From Polaribacter sp. Z022 (GTDB taxonomy: Bacteria; Bacteroidota; Bacteroidia; Flavobacteriales; Flavobacteriaceae), in the NCBI RefSeq assembly GCF_023555495.1, contig NZ_JALCZO010000006.1, forward strand, positions 150,248 to 214,247: a stretch of DNA of 64,000 nt, given 5' to 3'. A program made the translations under genes and the position numbers. The notes under the pieces were generated by a model, which was not told the origin of the DNA, made no database searches, and was given only the letters and a program-made list of their open reading frames with translations. Shown here one piece after another: positions 16,633 through 26,366 of the stretch. Each line of letters begins with the position of its first letter. The first letter of the stretch is position 1.

Positions 16633-19035
16633 TTATTTAGAAAATATTTTCTTATACCAAGGCTTTTTTTCTTCTTCAACATATCCATATCCGTATCCAT
16701 ATCCATATCCATATCCATATCCATATCCTCTATTAAGATCAGTATCATTCAAAACAATTGCCATATTAGGCAATTTTTTTTCTGAATATAAATTTTGCAC
16801 AACAGCCAACATTCTTTTATCTAAATAGTTTGCTCTAGAAACATACATAAACATATCTGCATATTTAGAAACTAAAAGTGTATCTGTTACTAAATTTACA
16901 GGAGCAGTATCAACAATAATATAATCATACTCCTTTTTTACTATTTCAAATAATTCTTTAACTTTATTTGTTAATAATAATTCTGCAGGATTTGGAGGTA
17001 TAACTCCTGAAGAAATTATATCTAGATTTGGAATTTCAGGTATAGAAAACTTTAATTCATCTAAAGATAATTTATCATTAGTTATATAGTTTGTAATCCC
17101 CTTTCTTTCTGGTATTCCTAAATATTCTGTAACTTTTGGAGCTCTTAAATCCATTCCCAATAGCAAGACTTTTTTATCTGACAATGATAAAGTAGCAGCT
17201 AGGTTTATAGAAATAAAAGACTTACCCTCTCCACTAGTTGTTGATGTAATAAAAATAGATTTACCCAATTTATCGTTAGAAGAATTAGGCATCATAAAAT
17301 CTAAATTTGTTCTTAATAATCTAAATGCTTCAGCAGTACTAGATCTTGCATCAGAACCAATTACAATTTTTTCTTTTGTTTCTGAATGAGGAACATCTCC
17401 TAAAAAAGGAACATCTGTTAACTCTTCAATATCTTTTCTTGAATGAATTTTAGTATCTAAAATATTTTTAAGATAGATAAAAACAAATGGAATTATCAAA
17501 CCAATTATTAAAGCAGCTAAATAAATTATTTTCTTTTTAGGTGAAACAGGTATATCTGAACTATAAGCTACATCAATAATTTTGGCATTAGGAACAGTTA
17601 CAGCTAAAGAAATTGCTGTTTCTTCTTTTTTCTTTAATAAGTAAGAATACAATCCTGAAATAATCTCTTGCTGACGAGCAATGTCAATATACCCTCTTTC
17701 TAACAATGGAATAGCTGAAACTTTATAATTAATCTTATGAAATTCCTTCTCTAATTGACTATATTGGGTCTTAAGAGAGGCTATTAAATTTGAAATACTA
17801 TTTTTTAAATTTAACTTTAAAGAATTGATTTCTTTTTGGTATTGTTTAATTTGTGGGTTTTTTATACCAGCATTTACACTCAACCTATTTTTATAAACTA
17901 CTAATTCATTATACGCTTTTATTGCTTCAGAAATTGAGACTTCGGAAAAACCAAGATTTTGTGGTAAAGTTTCATCTTTATTTGATTGTTTGTTAATATT
18001 TTTAAGTACTGCTTTTGCAATATCTAATTCTGTTCTAATATTAACTAATTTTTCATTATTTAAAGAAGCTGTCTTAAGAGCCAATTCTCCTTCACTTGAT
18101 AACCCTGTTATTTTATTATCTGTTTTAAACTTCTTAACTTCATCTTGAATAGAGTTTAGATCTTTACCAATAACAGATAACCTCTCATCAATAAAATCTT
18201 TTGTTTTTTGAGAAACAATATTTTTATCCTTTATTGCATCTAAGTTATATTGTTTTACCAATTCATTTAAAAAAAACTCTGCTTTATTCTTTGAAGGACT
18301 TCTTAAAGATAAATTTAAAACACTAGAGTTATTGCTAACGGAATTAACATTAAGTATTAATTTATAATTATCAATTACTTTAGTTCTATTTAATATGTTA
18401 ACATAAATGTCATTTTGTTCTTTAAAATTAAAATTTTCTGTTTTCTTAACTTTGAAATCACCAAATTCTGAATTGATTATTTCATCAAAATCATGAGCAG
18501 AAATAAAATTATCATTACTATCTTTCAGTTCAAATTTAGCTGAAGACAAAACTCTAACAGTAAGCGATGTATCAACTTTTGAGTTTAATATGTTTTGTTT
18601 CTGAGAAAGGAATATTATTTGAATAGGATTGTTTTCACCAAAAATCTCAGTTTTTTTTATTCTACCCTGACTATAATATGAAGACATCAAATTTAAGGTA
18701 TCTACAACATTACCAATAATTTTTCGTGATTTTAATATCACAATTTCATTATCAGTATTATTCGCAGAACCTCCTCCAACAATCCCCATATCTTTAAAGG
18801 CCTCTAGTTCTTTTGATATACCAGATTTTTGATTATCCTTTATTAGAATTGTAGTAGAAGAACTATACAGGGGTGTGCTATATCTTAAATATAAAAAAGC
18901 CAAAATAGTAGAAATTAAAACGCCTAAAACAAACCATTTCCAATGAAAAAGATATTTTTCTAGTTCTTCTTTAATATTTATAGTACCCAATTCTTCATTA
19001 TGGTTTAATGACATATTTTCTTTTTTTAATTGCAT
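16633..19035 (-). CDS. wzc: Polysaccharide co-polymerase / tyrosine autokinase (Wzc-like)
   Basis: This inner-membrane protein controls chain length and export of capsule or exopolysaccharide and phosphorylates its own tyrosine tail. The N-terminal Wzz domain has a transmembrane helix near residues 34-52. A long periplasmic coiled-coil region follows, then a second helix near 505-525. The cytoplasmic BY-kinase domain carries Walker A TTSGEGKS (Lys605), the A' motif LLGMDLRAPK and Walker B YDYIIVDTAP. The tail is (GY)8 followed by an acidic/lysine end, giving clustered tyrosines for phosphorylation. Length is 800 residues, normal. Its ATG lies 3 bases after the wza stop; a second ATG at 19014 is possible. 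It is the last gene of the capsule operon. Confidence 0.93.
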   Translation of the reverse strand: MQLKKENMSLNHNEELGTINIKEELEKYLFHWKWFVLGVLISTILAFLYLRYSTPLYSSSTTILIKDNQKSGISKELEAFKDMGIVGGGSANNTDNEIVILKSRKIIGNVVDTLNLMSSYYSQGRIKKTEIFGENNPIQIIFLSQKQNILNSKVDTSLTVRVLSSAKFELKDSNDNFISAHDFDEIINSEFGDFKVKKTENFNFKEQNDIYVNILNRTKVIDNYKLILNVNSVSNNSSVLNLSLRSPSKNKAEFFLNELVKQYNLDAIKDKNIVSQKTKDFIDERLSVIGKDLNSIQDEVKKFKTDNKITGLSSEGELALKTASLNNEKLVNIRTELDIAKAVLKNINKQSNKDETLPQNLGFSEVSISEAIKAYNELVVYKNRLSVNAGIKNPQIKQYQKEINSLKLNLKNSISNLIASLKTQYSQLEKEFHKINYKVSAIPLLERGYIDIARQQEIISGLYSYLLKKKEETAISLAVTVPNAKIIDVAYSSDIPVSPKKKIIYLAALIIGLIIPFVFIYLKNILDTKIHSRKDIEELTDVPFLGDVPHSETKEKIVIGSDARSSTAEAFRLLRTNLDFMMPNSSNDKLGKSIFITSTTSGEGKSFISINLAATLSLSDKKVLLLGMDLRAPKVTEYLGIPERKGITNYITNDKLSLDELKFSIPEIPNLDIISSGVIPPNPAELLLTNKVKELFEIVKKEYDYIIVDTAPVNLVTDTLLVSKYADMFMYVSRANYLDKRMLAVVQNLYSEKKLPNMAIVLNDTDLNRGYGYGYGYGYGYGYGYVEEEKKPWYKKIFSK
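16681..16728 (-). repeat. In-frame hexanucleotide tandem repeat (8 copies) in wzc
   Basis: Eight tandem ATATCC-type hexamers (plus strand; one copy is GTATCC) encode the (GY)8 tail of Wzc. The unit length of 6 keeps the frame, so slippage would add or remove Gly-Tyr pairs without truncating the kinase. Confidence 0.9.
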
Positions 19036-19038
19036 TAT

Positions 19039-19809
19039 TTACCTAGTTAAAATAGAAACTATGGTAATAATTAACCCTGTAACTGAAATAAATAAACTTG
19101 TATTTGTATTAGACGAAGCAGATTGAATTCTTGCCTTGTTGTGCTCTACATATACAACATCATTTTGTTGGAGGTAGAACACCGGGGAATTCAAAGTTTT
19201 GTTAGAGAGTAAATTTATTTTATACTTAACTTTTTTATTATTTTCTTCTCTAATAACTGTTACATTGTCTCTTCGCCCAGAGATATTTAAATCTCCAGCT
19301 AAACCTATTGCATCTAAAATACTTACTCTTTCATTAGGAATTGTAAAAGTTCCTGGCTTTTTAACATCTCCATAAACAGTAATTTTAAAATTAGCTATTC
19401 TTATGTTAATATTTGGATTAGCAACATAATCTGGAGATAATTTTTTTTTAAGGAGTTCGAGAGCAGCTTCTCTTGTTAATCCACCTAGCTTCAATTCTCC
19501 TAAAACCGGAAAATCAATATTACCCTTACTATCTATCAAATAAGCTTGTTGCTGTGGTGTCCCTACCACAGTATTAGTAGTTGTGGCGTAAGTTACTGCT
19601 GGCAAGTTAAAGGGTCTAGTTGCTTCTATATCATCAGATGATATCGTTATTTGCAATAAATCATCTGGTTTAAAAATTGTTTCAAATTTATTACTTACCT
19701 TGTTTTGATCTATTTCATCAAATTGAAAATAAGTAATATCTTTACTTGAAACGCAAGAAGATAGCACAATTACTAATAAAAAAAGAAAGCTTTGAACTCG
19801 AAATCTCAT
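19039..19809 (-). CDS. wza: Polysaccharide export outer-membrane lipoprotein (Wza-like)
   Basis: It forms the outer-membrane/periplasmic export channel that works with Wzc. The lipoprotein signal ends in VIVLSSCVSS (Cys19). The polysaccharide export domain (DLLQITISSDD, YLIDSKGNIDFPVLGELKLGG, LSPDYVANPNINIRI) occupies about residues 45-135. A SLBB domain follows (ITVYGDVKKPGTFTIPNERV, DAIGLAGDLNISGRRDNV). A C-terminal hydrophobic segment (SVTGLIITIVSILTR) is typical of the Bacteroidetes version. Length is 256 residues, shorter than E. coli Wza (379). It is tightly coupled to wzc. Confidence 0.93.
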   Translation of the reverse strand: MRFRVQSFLFLLVIVLSSCVSSKDITYFQFDEIDQNKVSNKFETIFKPDDLLQITISSDDIEATRPFNLPAVTYATTTNTVVGTPQQQAYLIDSKGNIDFPVLGELKLGGLTREAALELLKKKLSPDYVANPNINIRIANFKITVYGDVKKPGTFTIPNERVSILDAIGLAGDLNISGRRDNVTVIREENNKKVKYKINLLSNKTLNSPVFYLQQNDVVYVEHNKARIQSASSNTNTSLFISVTGLIITIVSILTR

Positions 19810-19849
19810 AATATGTTTTTTTTTTTTGCAAAAGTATTATAAAAATTCA

Positions 19850-21748
19850 CTAAACACTAACTTTATCTAATTTTTCAAATTCAGAATTATTTGAAACGTA
19901 TTCAGGAACTAATTCCTTCATCGATTTAACCAAATCTTTATTGTTTAACTTATTAAAATTTCTTGATAAATCATCAATTTTAATTTTAACAATAGAATCA
20001 TCTAAATCTTGGGTCTTAGCTATCATAATTTTATTATGATATGTTTTAGTTGTATTTTCTCCATCCGCTAACAACTCTTCATATAATTTCTCCCCAGGTC
20101 TTAAACCTGTAATTTTAATATCAATATCATCTGGGTACTTTAAACCTGACAAATGAATCATTCGCTTAGCAATTTCAAATATTTTTACTGATTTTCCCAT
20201 ATCGAATATATATATCTCACCACCTTTGCCCATTGTCCCTGCTTCTAAAACTAAACTACAGGCTTCAGGAATTGTCATAAAATACCTAGTAATTTTCTCA
20301 TGAGTAACAGTTAAAGGCCCTCCATTTTCAATTTGTCTCTTGAATAAAGGAATTACAGACCCATTAGAACCTAAAACATTACCAAATCTAGTTGTCGTAA
20401 ATTTTGTATTTGTAGATTTTTTACTTACACAAGAAATATAAAGTTCTGCAATTCTTTTTGATGCCCCCATAACATTTGTGGGGTTTACTGCTTTATCTGT
20501 AGAAACCATCACAAATCTTTCTATTTCGTTTTCAATTGATAAATCTGCTAAATTTTTAGTTCCTAAAACATTTACTCTAATCGCTTCATAAGGAGATTTT
20601 TCCATTAAAGGCACATGTTTATATGCTGCAGCATGAAATACTCTTTGGGGTTTGTATTTTTTAAAAATTCTTTCAGTTTTAAATCGATCCCTGACATCTG
20701 AAACAATAGCAACAAAATTCGTAATCCCCTTTTGAATCAATTCTTGTTGTAAATCGTATAATGGAGACTCAGCTTGATCTATTAAAACTATTAACTTACA
20801 ATTATATAGACTTAACTGTCTAGAAATTTCACTCCCAATTGATCCAGCTGCACCAGAAACTAAAACAACCTTATTATTAACTTCTCTTTGAACAATTGGA
20901 TTATCAATTATAATAGGGGCTCTATCTAATAGGTCTTCAATTTTAATTTGCCTAATTTGATTTGCATTTAAGTCCCCATCTATCCATTTAGATAATGGAG
21001 GTACAATTTTTACATCAACATTTAATTCTATAAATTTATCAGTAATCGCTAATAATCTATTTGGTTTAATATTCTGAATAGAAATAATAACTTCATCTAT
21101 TGAGTGTTTTTCTATAAATTTTTTTGTTATCGATTCTGCACCAAATATTTTGACTCTGTCTATTTTTTTTCCAATTTTATTTTTATTGTCATCTATAAAA
21201 CCAACTATATCATAATTGTTTTTTTTATCCCTATTTAATGCACTAAATGCTATTATACCTGAATCTCCTGCTCCATAAATTAACACATTATTTATTGAGT
21301 CTAACTCTGTAGATAAAACCTCAAAAAAAGCTTTAAATATAAATCTACTTAAAATTAATACTAAAGTAGATACTAAATAATGTATTACAATTATTGATTT
21401 TGGTATATAAAAAGTATCTATAAATTTAAAAAACAAATTAAATGTTACAGCTAATGAAATTAGACCTCCAACCAATGTACTAGCTATAAACACATTAAAA
21501 GCATCTCTTACTCCTGTATGACGAATTATACCTTTGTATGAGCCTACAATTAAAAAACTAATTAAAGCAAAAAATACCACATAAGGTATCTGTTTAATTA
21601 AATTCGTAAAATTAAAATTAAAACTTACGTTAAAACGAATAAAATAAGCTAGAAAAAAAGAGATTACAACTAAAAATAAATCTATAAATAGAACTAACCA
21701 TTTAGAAGCGTATTTATTTAAAGTTTTTAGAAAAAAATTTCTTATCAT
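19850..21748 (-). CDS. Membrane-bound UDP-sugar 4,6-dehydratase (WbpM/PglF/CapD-like)
   Basis: This 632-residue long-form dehydratase converts UDP-GlcNAc to a 4-keto-6-deoxy intermediate. Four N-terminal transmembrane helices lie within about residues 15-140. A first Rossmann region has GAGDSGIIA. The catalytic SDR domain has VSGAAGSIGSEISRQL near residue 298. The STDKAVNPTNVMGASKR motif near 418-434 has Met in place of the usual catalytic Tyr, as is known for WbpM and PglF. Its product could feed the neighbouring DegT aminotransferase (4-amino sugar) or the WbpV-like reductase at 27247 (QuiNAc/FucNAc). It lies between degT-type and wza genes in the operon. Confidence 0.93.
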   Translation of the reverse strand: MIRNFFLKTLNKYASKWLVLFIDLFLVVISFFLAYFIRFNVSFNFNFTNLIKQIPYVVFFALISFLIVGSYKGIIRHTGVRDAFNVFIASTLVGGLISLAVTFNLFFKFIDTFYIPKSIIVIHYLVSTLVLILSRFIFKAFFEVLSTELDSINNVLIYGAGDSGIIAFSALNRDKKNNYDIVGFIDDNKNKIGKKIDRVKIFGAESITKKFIEKHSIDEVIISIQNIKPNRLLAITDKFIELNVDVKIVPPLSKWIDGDLNANQIRQIKIEDLLDRAPIIIDNPIVQREVNNKVVLVSGAAGSIGSEISRQLSLYNCKLIVLIDQAESPLYDLQQELIQKGITNFVAIVSDVRDRFKTERIFKKYKPQRVFHAAAYKHVPLMEKSPYEAIRVNVLGTKNLADLSIENEIERFVMVSTDKAVNPTNVMGASKRIAELYISCVSKKSTNTKFTTTRFGNVLGSNGSVIPLFKRQIENGGPLTVTHEKITRYFMTIPEACSLVLEAGTMGKGGEIYIFDMGKSVKIFEIAKRMIHLSGLKYPDDIDIKITGLRPGEKLYEELLADGENTTKTYHNKIMIAKTQDLDDSIVKIKIDDLSRNFNKLNNKDLVKSMKELVPEYVSNNSEFEKLDKVSV

Positions 21749-21772
21749 TATTTAAAAATATAACATTGCAAT

Positions 21773-22879
21773 TTACAATAATTTATGAATTGATGAAGTA
21801 ATTATTTTTAAAACATCATTTTTTAAATTAGAACCTGATGGTAAACATAAACCAAAATTAAAAAGATTTTCGGAAATGTCATTACCATAATATGGAGTTC
21901 CTTTAAATACTGGTTGCAGATGCATAGGTTTCCACAAAGATCGAGTTTCAATGTTATTATTTTCTAAACATAACATTATTTTCTCTTTTTTTTCCTTAGC
22001 ACTTTTACCTATTATTTTAATACAACTTAACCAATGATTGGATGAGTAATCATTAGATTTTTCTGTTAAAACATTAATATCATTATATTTTTTAAAAAAA
22101 TGATTGTAATAGTTATTTATTGCTCTTCTTCTTTTTTTATTTTCATTCAACAATAACATTTGCTCTAAACCAATTATAGCTGCCACAGTATTCATTCTAT
22201 AATTATACCCTAATTCTTTATGTTCATAATGAAGAGCTTTTTCTTTAGATTGAGAAGCATAAAAAATAGCTTTATTTTTTTCTTTTTCGGTATTGCATAT
22301 TAATGCTCCTCCACCTAGAGTAGAAATAATTTTATTATTATTAAAAGAAATTATTCCGAAATCACCAAAGGTTCCACATTTCTTTCCTTTGTATTCAGAC
22401 CCTAAAGCTTCTGCTGCGTCTTCTATTAACGTTATCTTATACTTTTTGGAAATCTTTACAATTTGATCCATTTGTGCTGGCATACCATATAGATGTACTA
22501 CTATTATAGCTTTTGGTTTTTTTCCTTTTAATATTCTATCTTTTATAGCTTCTTCTAAGTGAATAGGACACATATTCCATGTTTCTTTTTCACTATCAAT
22601 AAAAATGGGTGTGGCATTTTGGTAAATAACAGGATTTACAGTGGCAACATAAGTAAAAGATTGACATAAAACTTCATCTCCTTTTGTAATTCCACTTAAA
22701 ATTAAAGCTAAATGTATTGCTGATGTTCCTGAATTTAAAGCAACAATTTTTTTATCAGCTTGAAAGTAATTTTCTAAAACTTCTTCAAAAGCATGAATAC
22801 TATCTTTACTAATAGAAGAAATCTCTGTTTTTAGATCTAAATGAATAGTAGAATCTGATAAAGGTATTTTAGCCTGCAT
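21773..22879 (-). CDS. DegT/DnrJ/EryC1-family sugar aminotransferase
   Basis: This PLP-dependent nucleotide-sugar aminotransferase has 368 residues. The Schiff-base lysine is Lys182 in SFNNNKIISTLGGGAL. The PLP-binding region VVHLYGMPAQMD...LIEDAAEALGSEYKG and the N-terminal LNSGTSAIHLAL are typical. Sequence style and position next to the 4,6-dehydratase suggest a PglE/PglC-like enzyme making a UDP-4-amino-4,6-dideoxy sugar. It could instead serve as the 3-aminotransferase (WbpE-like) needed by the WlbA-type dehydrogenase at 39629. The start overlaps the upstream transferase gene by 11 bases. Confidence 0.88.
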   Translation of the reverse strand: MQAKIPLSDSTIHLDLKTEISSISKDSIHAFEEVLENYFQADKKIVALNSGTSAIHLALILSGITKGDEVLCQSFTYVATVNPVIYQNATPIFIDSEKETWNMCPIHLEEAIKDRILKGKKPKAIIVVHLYGMPAQMDQIVKISKKYKITLIEDAAEALGSEYKGKKCGTFGDFGIISFNNNKIISTLGGGALICNTEKEKNKAIFYASQSKEKALHYEHKELGYNYRMNTVAAIIGLEQMLLLNENKKRRRAINNYYNHFFKKYNDINVLTEKSNDYSSNHWLSCIKIIGKSAKEKKEKIMLCLENNNIETRSLWKPMHLQPVFKGTPYYGNDISENLFNFGLCLPSGSNLKNDVLKIITSSIHKLL

Positions 22880-23852
22880 TATTTAAAGATAATGATTTTT
22901 TTATTTTTTTGAACAACAATATATAACAAAAAATAAAAAAAAACATAAAAGCTAGAAAAACAAGTATTTGTGTTTTTAAATCAAAATGATATGTTTTTAA
23001 AACCACTATATTTATTAACATCTGTAATACAGCATAAATTATAGAAACATTTAAATGAGGTATTTTATACACATCAACTAACTTCTGATACATATGGTGT
23101 CTATGTGGATCAAAAATACTTTCGTTTGTATAAAATTTACGATACAACAATGTACACCCTGCATCTGCGCCATAAACCATTACAATCATTATAATTATTG
23201 GTGCAGACAATTTATAAGCTAAAAAAAGACCTAAAAAAACGACTAAAACACCCAAGGATATACTACCAATATCACCTGCAAAAAAAAGGGCTTTTTTCCT
23301 AAAGTTATAAAAACCAAAAACCAATATAGAGATTCCAACATAAATTATTAAATCTTGGTCTAAAAGATTTTCTTGATAATTTACCATAAAAAACCCAGAT
23401 AAAACAGACAAACTATAAATACCAGTAATTCCGTTTATTCCATCCATAAAGTTAAACATATTCACAATTCCTACTCCTAACATTAATAAGAATATAAATA
23501 AAATGATAGATGAAATTGGTAAAAATGTTACTCCTATTTGATAAAGTGTAAGTAATACACCTATCAACTGAAAAGGAAACCTAATTTTGGAACTTAATGT
23601 ATAAATGTCATCTAAAAAACTTATTACGGATAGTAAAAACACACCCAAAACAAAATAAGTATATTGATAATCATTAAAAAAATAGAATAGCAAAATGGCG
23701 ATAGGAAAAATAATTCCACCTCCTCTCACTGTTATTTTAGTATGAGAACTTCTTTGGTTGGGTTTGTCTATAATTTTAAATTTAACTGCTAATTTTAGAT
23801 ATACATAAGAAGCAACTATTAAACTAACTAATACAATTAAATAAATATTCAT
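22869..23852 (-). CDS. Undecaprenyl-phosphate sugar-1-phosphate transferase (WecA/WbpL-type)
   Basis: This polytopic PNPT-family enzyme starts the repeat unit by placing a sugar phosphate on undecaprenyl phosphate in the inner membrane. It has about 10 hydrophobic segments in 327 residues. Signature motifs are RSSHTKITVRGGGI near residue 40, SFLDDIYTL near 82, the Mg-binding NMFNFMDGINGITG near 131-144, AGDIGSISLG near 192 and the C-terminal DPHRHHMYQKL near 243. The RGGG and PHR(H)H motifs fit WecA/WbpL rather than MraY. With the WbpM-like and WbpV-like genes it resembles the Pseudomonas wbpL-M-V initiation set, so QuiNAc or FucNAc are plausible first sugars. Confidence 0.92.
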   Translation of the reverse strand: MNIYLIVLVSLIVASYVYLKLAVKFKIIDKPNQRSSHTKITVRGGGIIFPIAILLFYFFNDYQYTYFVLGVFLLSVISFLDDIYTLSSKIRFPFQLIGVLLTLYQIGVTFLPISSIILFIFLLMLGVGIVNMFNFMDGINGITGIYSLSVLSGFFMVNYQENLLDQDLIIYVGISILVFGFYNFRKKALFFAGDIGSISLGVLVVFLGLFLAYKLSAPIIIMIVMVYGADAGCTLLYRKFYTNESIFDPHRHHMYQKLVDVYKIPHLNVSIIYAVLQMLINIVVLKTYHFDLKTQILVFLAFMFFFIFCYILLFKKIKKSLSLNNAG

Positions 23853-23876
23853 AAACTATATTTAAAATACCAATTT

Positions 23877-24926
23877 TTATTTATACATTTCCTCATAATA
23901 TTTTTCATAATCACCAGAAGTTATGTTTAACAGCCAATCTTCATTATCTAAATACCATTTTACTGTTTTATCAATACCTTCTTCAAATTGTAGAGATGGT
24001 TCCCAACCTAATTCTTCTTTTAATTTTGTTGAATCTATAGCGTATCTTAAATCATGTCCTGCTCTATCAGTAACATAAGTAATAAGTTTTTCTGAAGCAC
24101 CTTCCGCTCTACCTAAATACTTATCTACCGTTTTTATAATAACCTTTATTAAATCAATGTTCTTCCATTCATTAAATCCTCCAATATTATACGTTTCTCC
24201 TAATTTACCTTCATGAAAAATCACATCAATAGCTCTTGCATGATCATCAACAAAAAGCCAATCTCTTACATTTTCTCCTTTACCATAAACGGGTAAGGGT
24301 TTATTTTGACAAATATTATTTATAAATAAAGGTATTAATTTCTCTGGAAATTGATAAGAACCATAGTTATTGGAGCAATTAGATATAACCGTAGGAAATT
24401 GGTATGTATCTTGAAAAGATCTTACGAAATGATCCGATGATGCTTTTGATGCCGAATAAGGAGAATGTGGATCATAAGCTGTAGTCTCCAAAAAGAATCC
24501 TTCTTTTCCTAAAGACCCATAAACTTCATCTGTAGAAACATGGTAGAAAAGTTTATTTTCATAATCGTTATTCCAATACAATTTAGCTGCTTGCAATAAG
24601 CTTAAAGTCCCCATTACATTTGTTTGTGCAAATGAAAATGGATCTTTTATTGAACGATCTACATGAGATTCTGCCGCTAAATGTATCACATTATCAATTT
24701 TATAATCTATAAATACATTTTTAACTTTCTCAAAATCGCAAATATCGCATTTTATAAAAGTATAATTTTCTTTCTCTTCAATATCCTTTAGATTTTCAAG
24801 ATTTCCAGCGTAGGTTAATTTATCCATATTTATAACATGGTAATCTGGGTATTTATTAACTAATAACCTTACTAAATGTGACCCTATAAAACCAGCACCT
24901 CCTGTAACTAATATATTTTTTTTCAT
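23877..24926 (-). CDS. rfbB: dTDP-glucose 4,6-dehydratase
   Basis: RmlB is the second enzyme of dTDP-L-rhamnose synthesis, converting dTDP-glucose to the 4-keto-6-deoxy form. The extended-SDR NAD motif VTGGAGFIGSHLVR is near residues 6-19. The dehydratase pair Asp-Glu lies in VSTDEVYGSL, and the catalytic Tyr157/Lys161 in SPYSASKASSDHF. The substrate motif NNYGSYQFPEKLIPLFI is also present. Length is 349 residues, standard. Genes rfbD, rfbC and rfbA lie directly upstream in the same transcript with gaps of 2-7 bases, so all four rhamnose enzymes are present. Confidence 0.96.
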   Translation of the reverse strand: MKKNILVTGGAGFIGSHLVRLLVNKYPDYHVINMDKLTYAGNLENLKDIEEKENYTFIKCDICDFEKVKNVFIDYKIDNVIHLAAESHVDRSIKDPFSFAQTNVMGTLSLLQAAKLYWNNDYENKLFYHVSTDEVYGSLGKEGFFLETTAYDPHSPYSASKASSDHFVRSFQDTYQFPTVISNCSNNYGSYQFPEKLIPLFINNICQNKPLPVYGKGENVRDWLFVDDHARAIDVIFHEGKLGETYNIGGFNEWKNIDLIKVIIKTVDKYLGRAEGASEKLITYVTDRAGHDLRYAIDSTKLKEELGWEPSLQFEEGIDKTVKWYLDNEDWLLNITSGDYEKYYEEMYK

Positions 24927-24933
24927 TTTAATT

Positions 24934-25806
24934 TTATTTATTTTTTAATTTCAAAAGACATTCTTCTAACGAGTCTTTCCAATAAGGAATTTCAATTCCA
25001 AAATCATTTTTTACTTTTGATTTGTTTAAAACAGAGAAATGTGGTCTCTTTGCTGGAGTTGGGTAATCTTTTGTTTCAATAGGTTTTACATTACAATTAA
25101 CGTTACCTATTTGCATAATTGCCTTAGCAAAATCATACCAAGATGCAACACCTTCATTAGAAAAATGATATAGTTTTCCTTTTAAGCTAATTTTATTTCC
25201 TTTGCTATTTGACAAAACTCTTAGGCAAGTTAATGCTAAATCTTTAGCATAAGTTGGTGTACCTACTTGGTCAAAAATTACACCTAATTCATCCCTATCT
25301 TTCCCTAAACGTAACATCGTTTTAACAAAATTATTTCCATAGGACGAATACAACCAAGAAGTTCTTATTACTATACCATCAATATCAGAATCTATTACAG
25401 ACAACTCACCTTCTCTTTTAGTATCTCCATACACACCAATTGGGCTAACTGGGTCTGTTTCTTTATAAGGAACGAAACATTCACCATTAAAAACATAATC
25501 CGTTGAAATATGGATTAATTTACCATCTGTTTTTTTTAAAGCCTTTACAAGATTAAGTACCCCTTCTGAATTTACTTTTTGTGCAATTGCACTATCCTCT
25601 TCTGCTTTATCAACAGCTGTATAAGCTGCACAATTTATGATTGAGTTAATTTTATTTTCATCAACAAATTTTTCTAATTCTAAAAAATTACAAATATCTA
25701 AATCTGGCAAATCTTTAAAAATTAAATTGAGATTATCAAAGTTATCAGCTAAATCTCTTATTTCTGAACCTAATTGTCCGTTTGCTCCTGTTACTAAAAT
25801 ATTCAT
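24934..25806 (-). CDS. rfbD: dTDP-4-dehydrorhamnose reductase
   Basis: RmlD reduces the 4-keto intermediate to dTDP-L-rhamnose. The NAD(P)-binding VTGANGQLGSEIRDL is at the N-terminus. ISTDYVFNG near residue 100 and the YGDTKREGE catalytic Tyr/Lys follow, with RTSWLYSSYGNNFVKTML near 150. Length is 290 residues, standard. It lies between rfbC and rfbB with 2- and 7-base gaps. Confidence 0.96.
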   Translation of the reverse strand: MNILVTGANGQLGSEIRDLADNFDNLNLIFKDLPDLDICNFLELEKFVDENKINSIINCAAYTAVDKAEEDSAIAQKVNSEGVLNLVKALKKTDGKLIHISTDYVFNGECFVPYKETDPVSPIGVYGDTKREGELSVIDSDIDGIVIRTSWLYSSYGNNFVKTMLRLGKDRDELGVIFDQVGTPTYAKDLALTCLRVLSNSKGNKISLKGKLYHFSNEGVASWYDFAKAIMQIGNVNCNVKPIETKDYPTPAKRPHFSVLNKSKVKNDFGIEIPYWKDSLEECLLKLKNK

Positions 25807-25808
25807 TC

Positions 25809-26363
25809 TTAATAATTAAAAGGTGAATTTAAATCTGAGAAAAAAGTTAAATTTTTATCTTTTTCAGACAACTGTACTTCACTTTCATCTAAGCCCCAAT
25901 CGATATCTAAATCTTTGTCATTCCAACGAATACCCGAATCATATTCTGGGGCATAAGTATTATCTACTTTATATGCAAAAACAGCAGTTTCACTTAAAAC
26001 AGAAAATCCATGAGCAAAACCTCTTGGTACAAATAACTGTCTTTTATTATCTCCTGTTAATTCTACAGCGACATGTTTCCCATAAGTTGGAGAACCTTTA
26101 CGTATATCTACAGCAACATCCATTACGCTACCTTCTACACAACGTACTAATTTAGCTTGATTAAAAGGTGGTTTCTGAAAATGCAACCCTCTTAAAACAC
26201 CTTTCGATGATTTAGATTCATTATCTTGAACAAACTTTATTTTACAAACGTTTTCTTCAAATTTTTCTAAATTAAATGACTCTAAAAAATAACCTCGATT
26301 GTCTCCAAAGACAGAAGGTTCTATAATATAAACATCTGGAATTTCAGTTTTAATAAATTTCAT
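25809..26363 (-). CDS. rfbC: dTDP-4-dehydrorhamnose 3,5-epimerase
   Basis: RmlC is a cupin epimerase acting at C3 and C5 of the 4-keto intermediate. Recognisable parts are FGDNRGYFLESFN, the catalytic histidine in GVLRGLHFQKPP, KLVRCVEGSVMDVAVDIRKG, and FVPRGFAHGFSVLSE with the downstream tyrosine region FAYKVDNTYAPEYD. Length is 184 residues, standard. It follows rfbA by 3 bases. Confidence 0.96.
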   Translation of the reverse strand: MKFIKTEIPDVYIIEPSVFGDNRGYFLESFNLEKFEENVCKIKFVQDNESKSSKGVLRGLHFQKPPFNQAKLVRCVEGSVMDVAVDIRKGSPTYGKHVAVELTGDNKRQLFVPRGFAHGFSVLSETAVFAYKVDNTYAPEYDSGIRWNDKDLDIDWGLDESEVQLSEKDKNLTFFSDLNSPFNY

Positions 26364-26366
26364 TTC

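Noticed and set aside
20430..20470. Met in place of the catalytic Tyr in the 4,6-dehydratase, at first read as an inactivating change.
   Set aside because: The membrane-bound WbpM/PglF class naturally has Met here, so the enzyme should be active.
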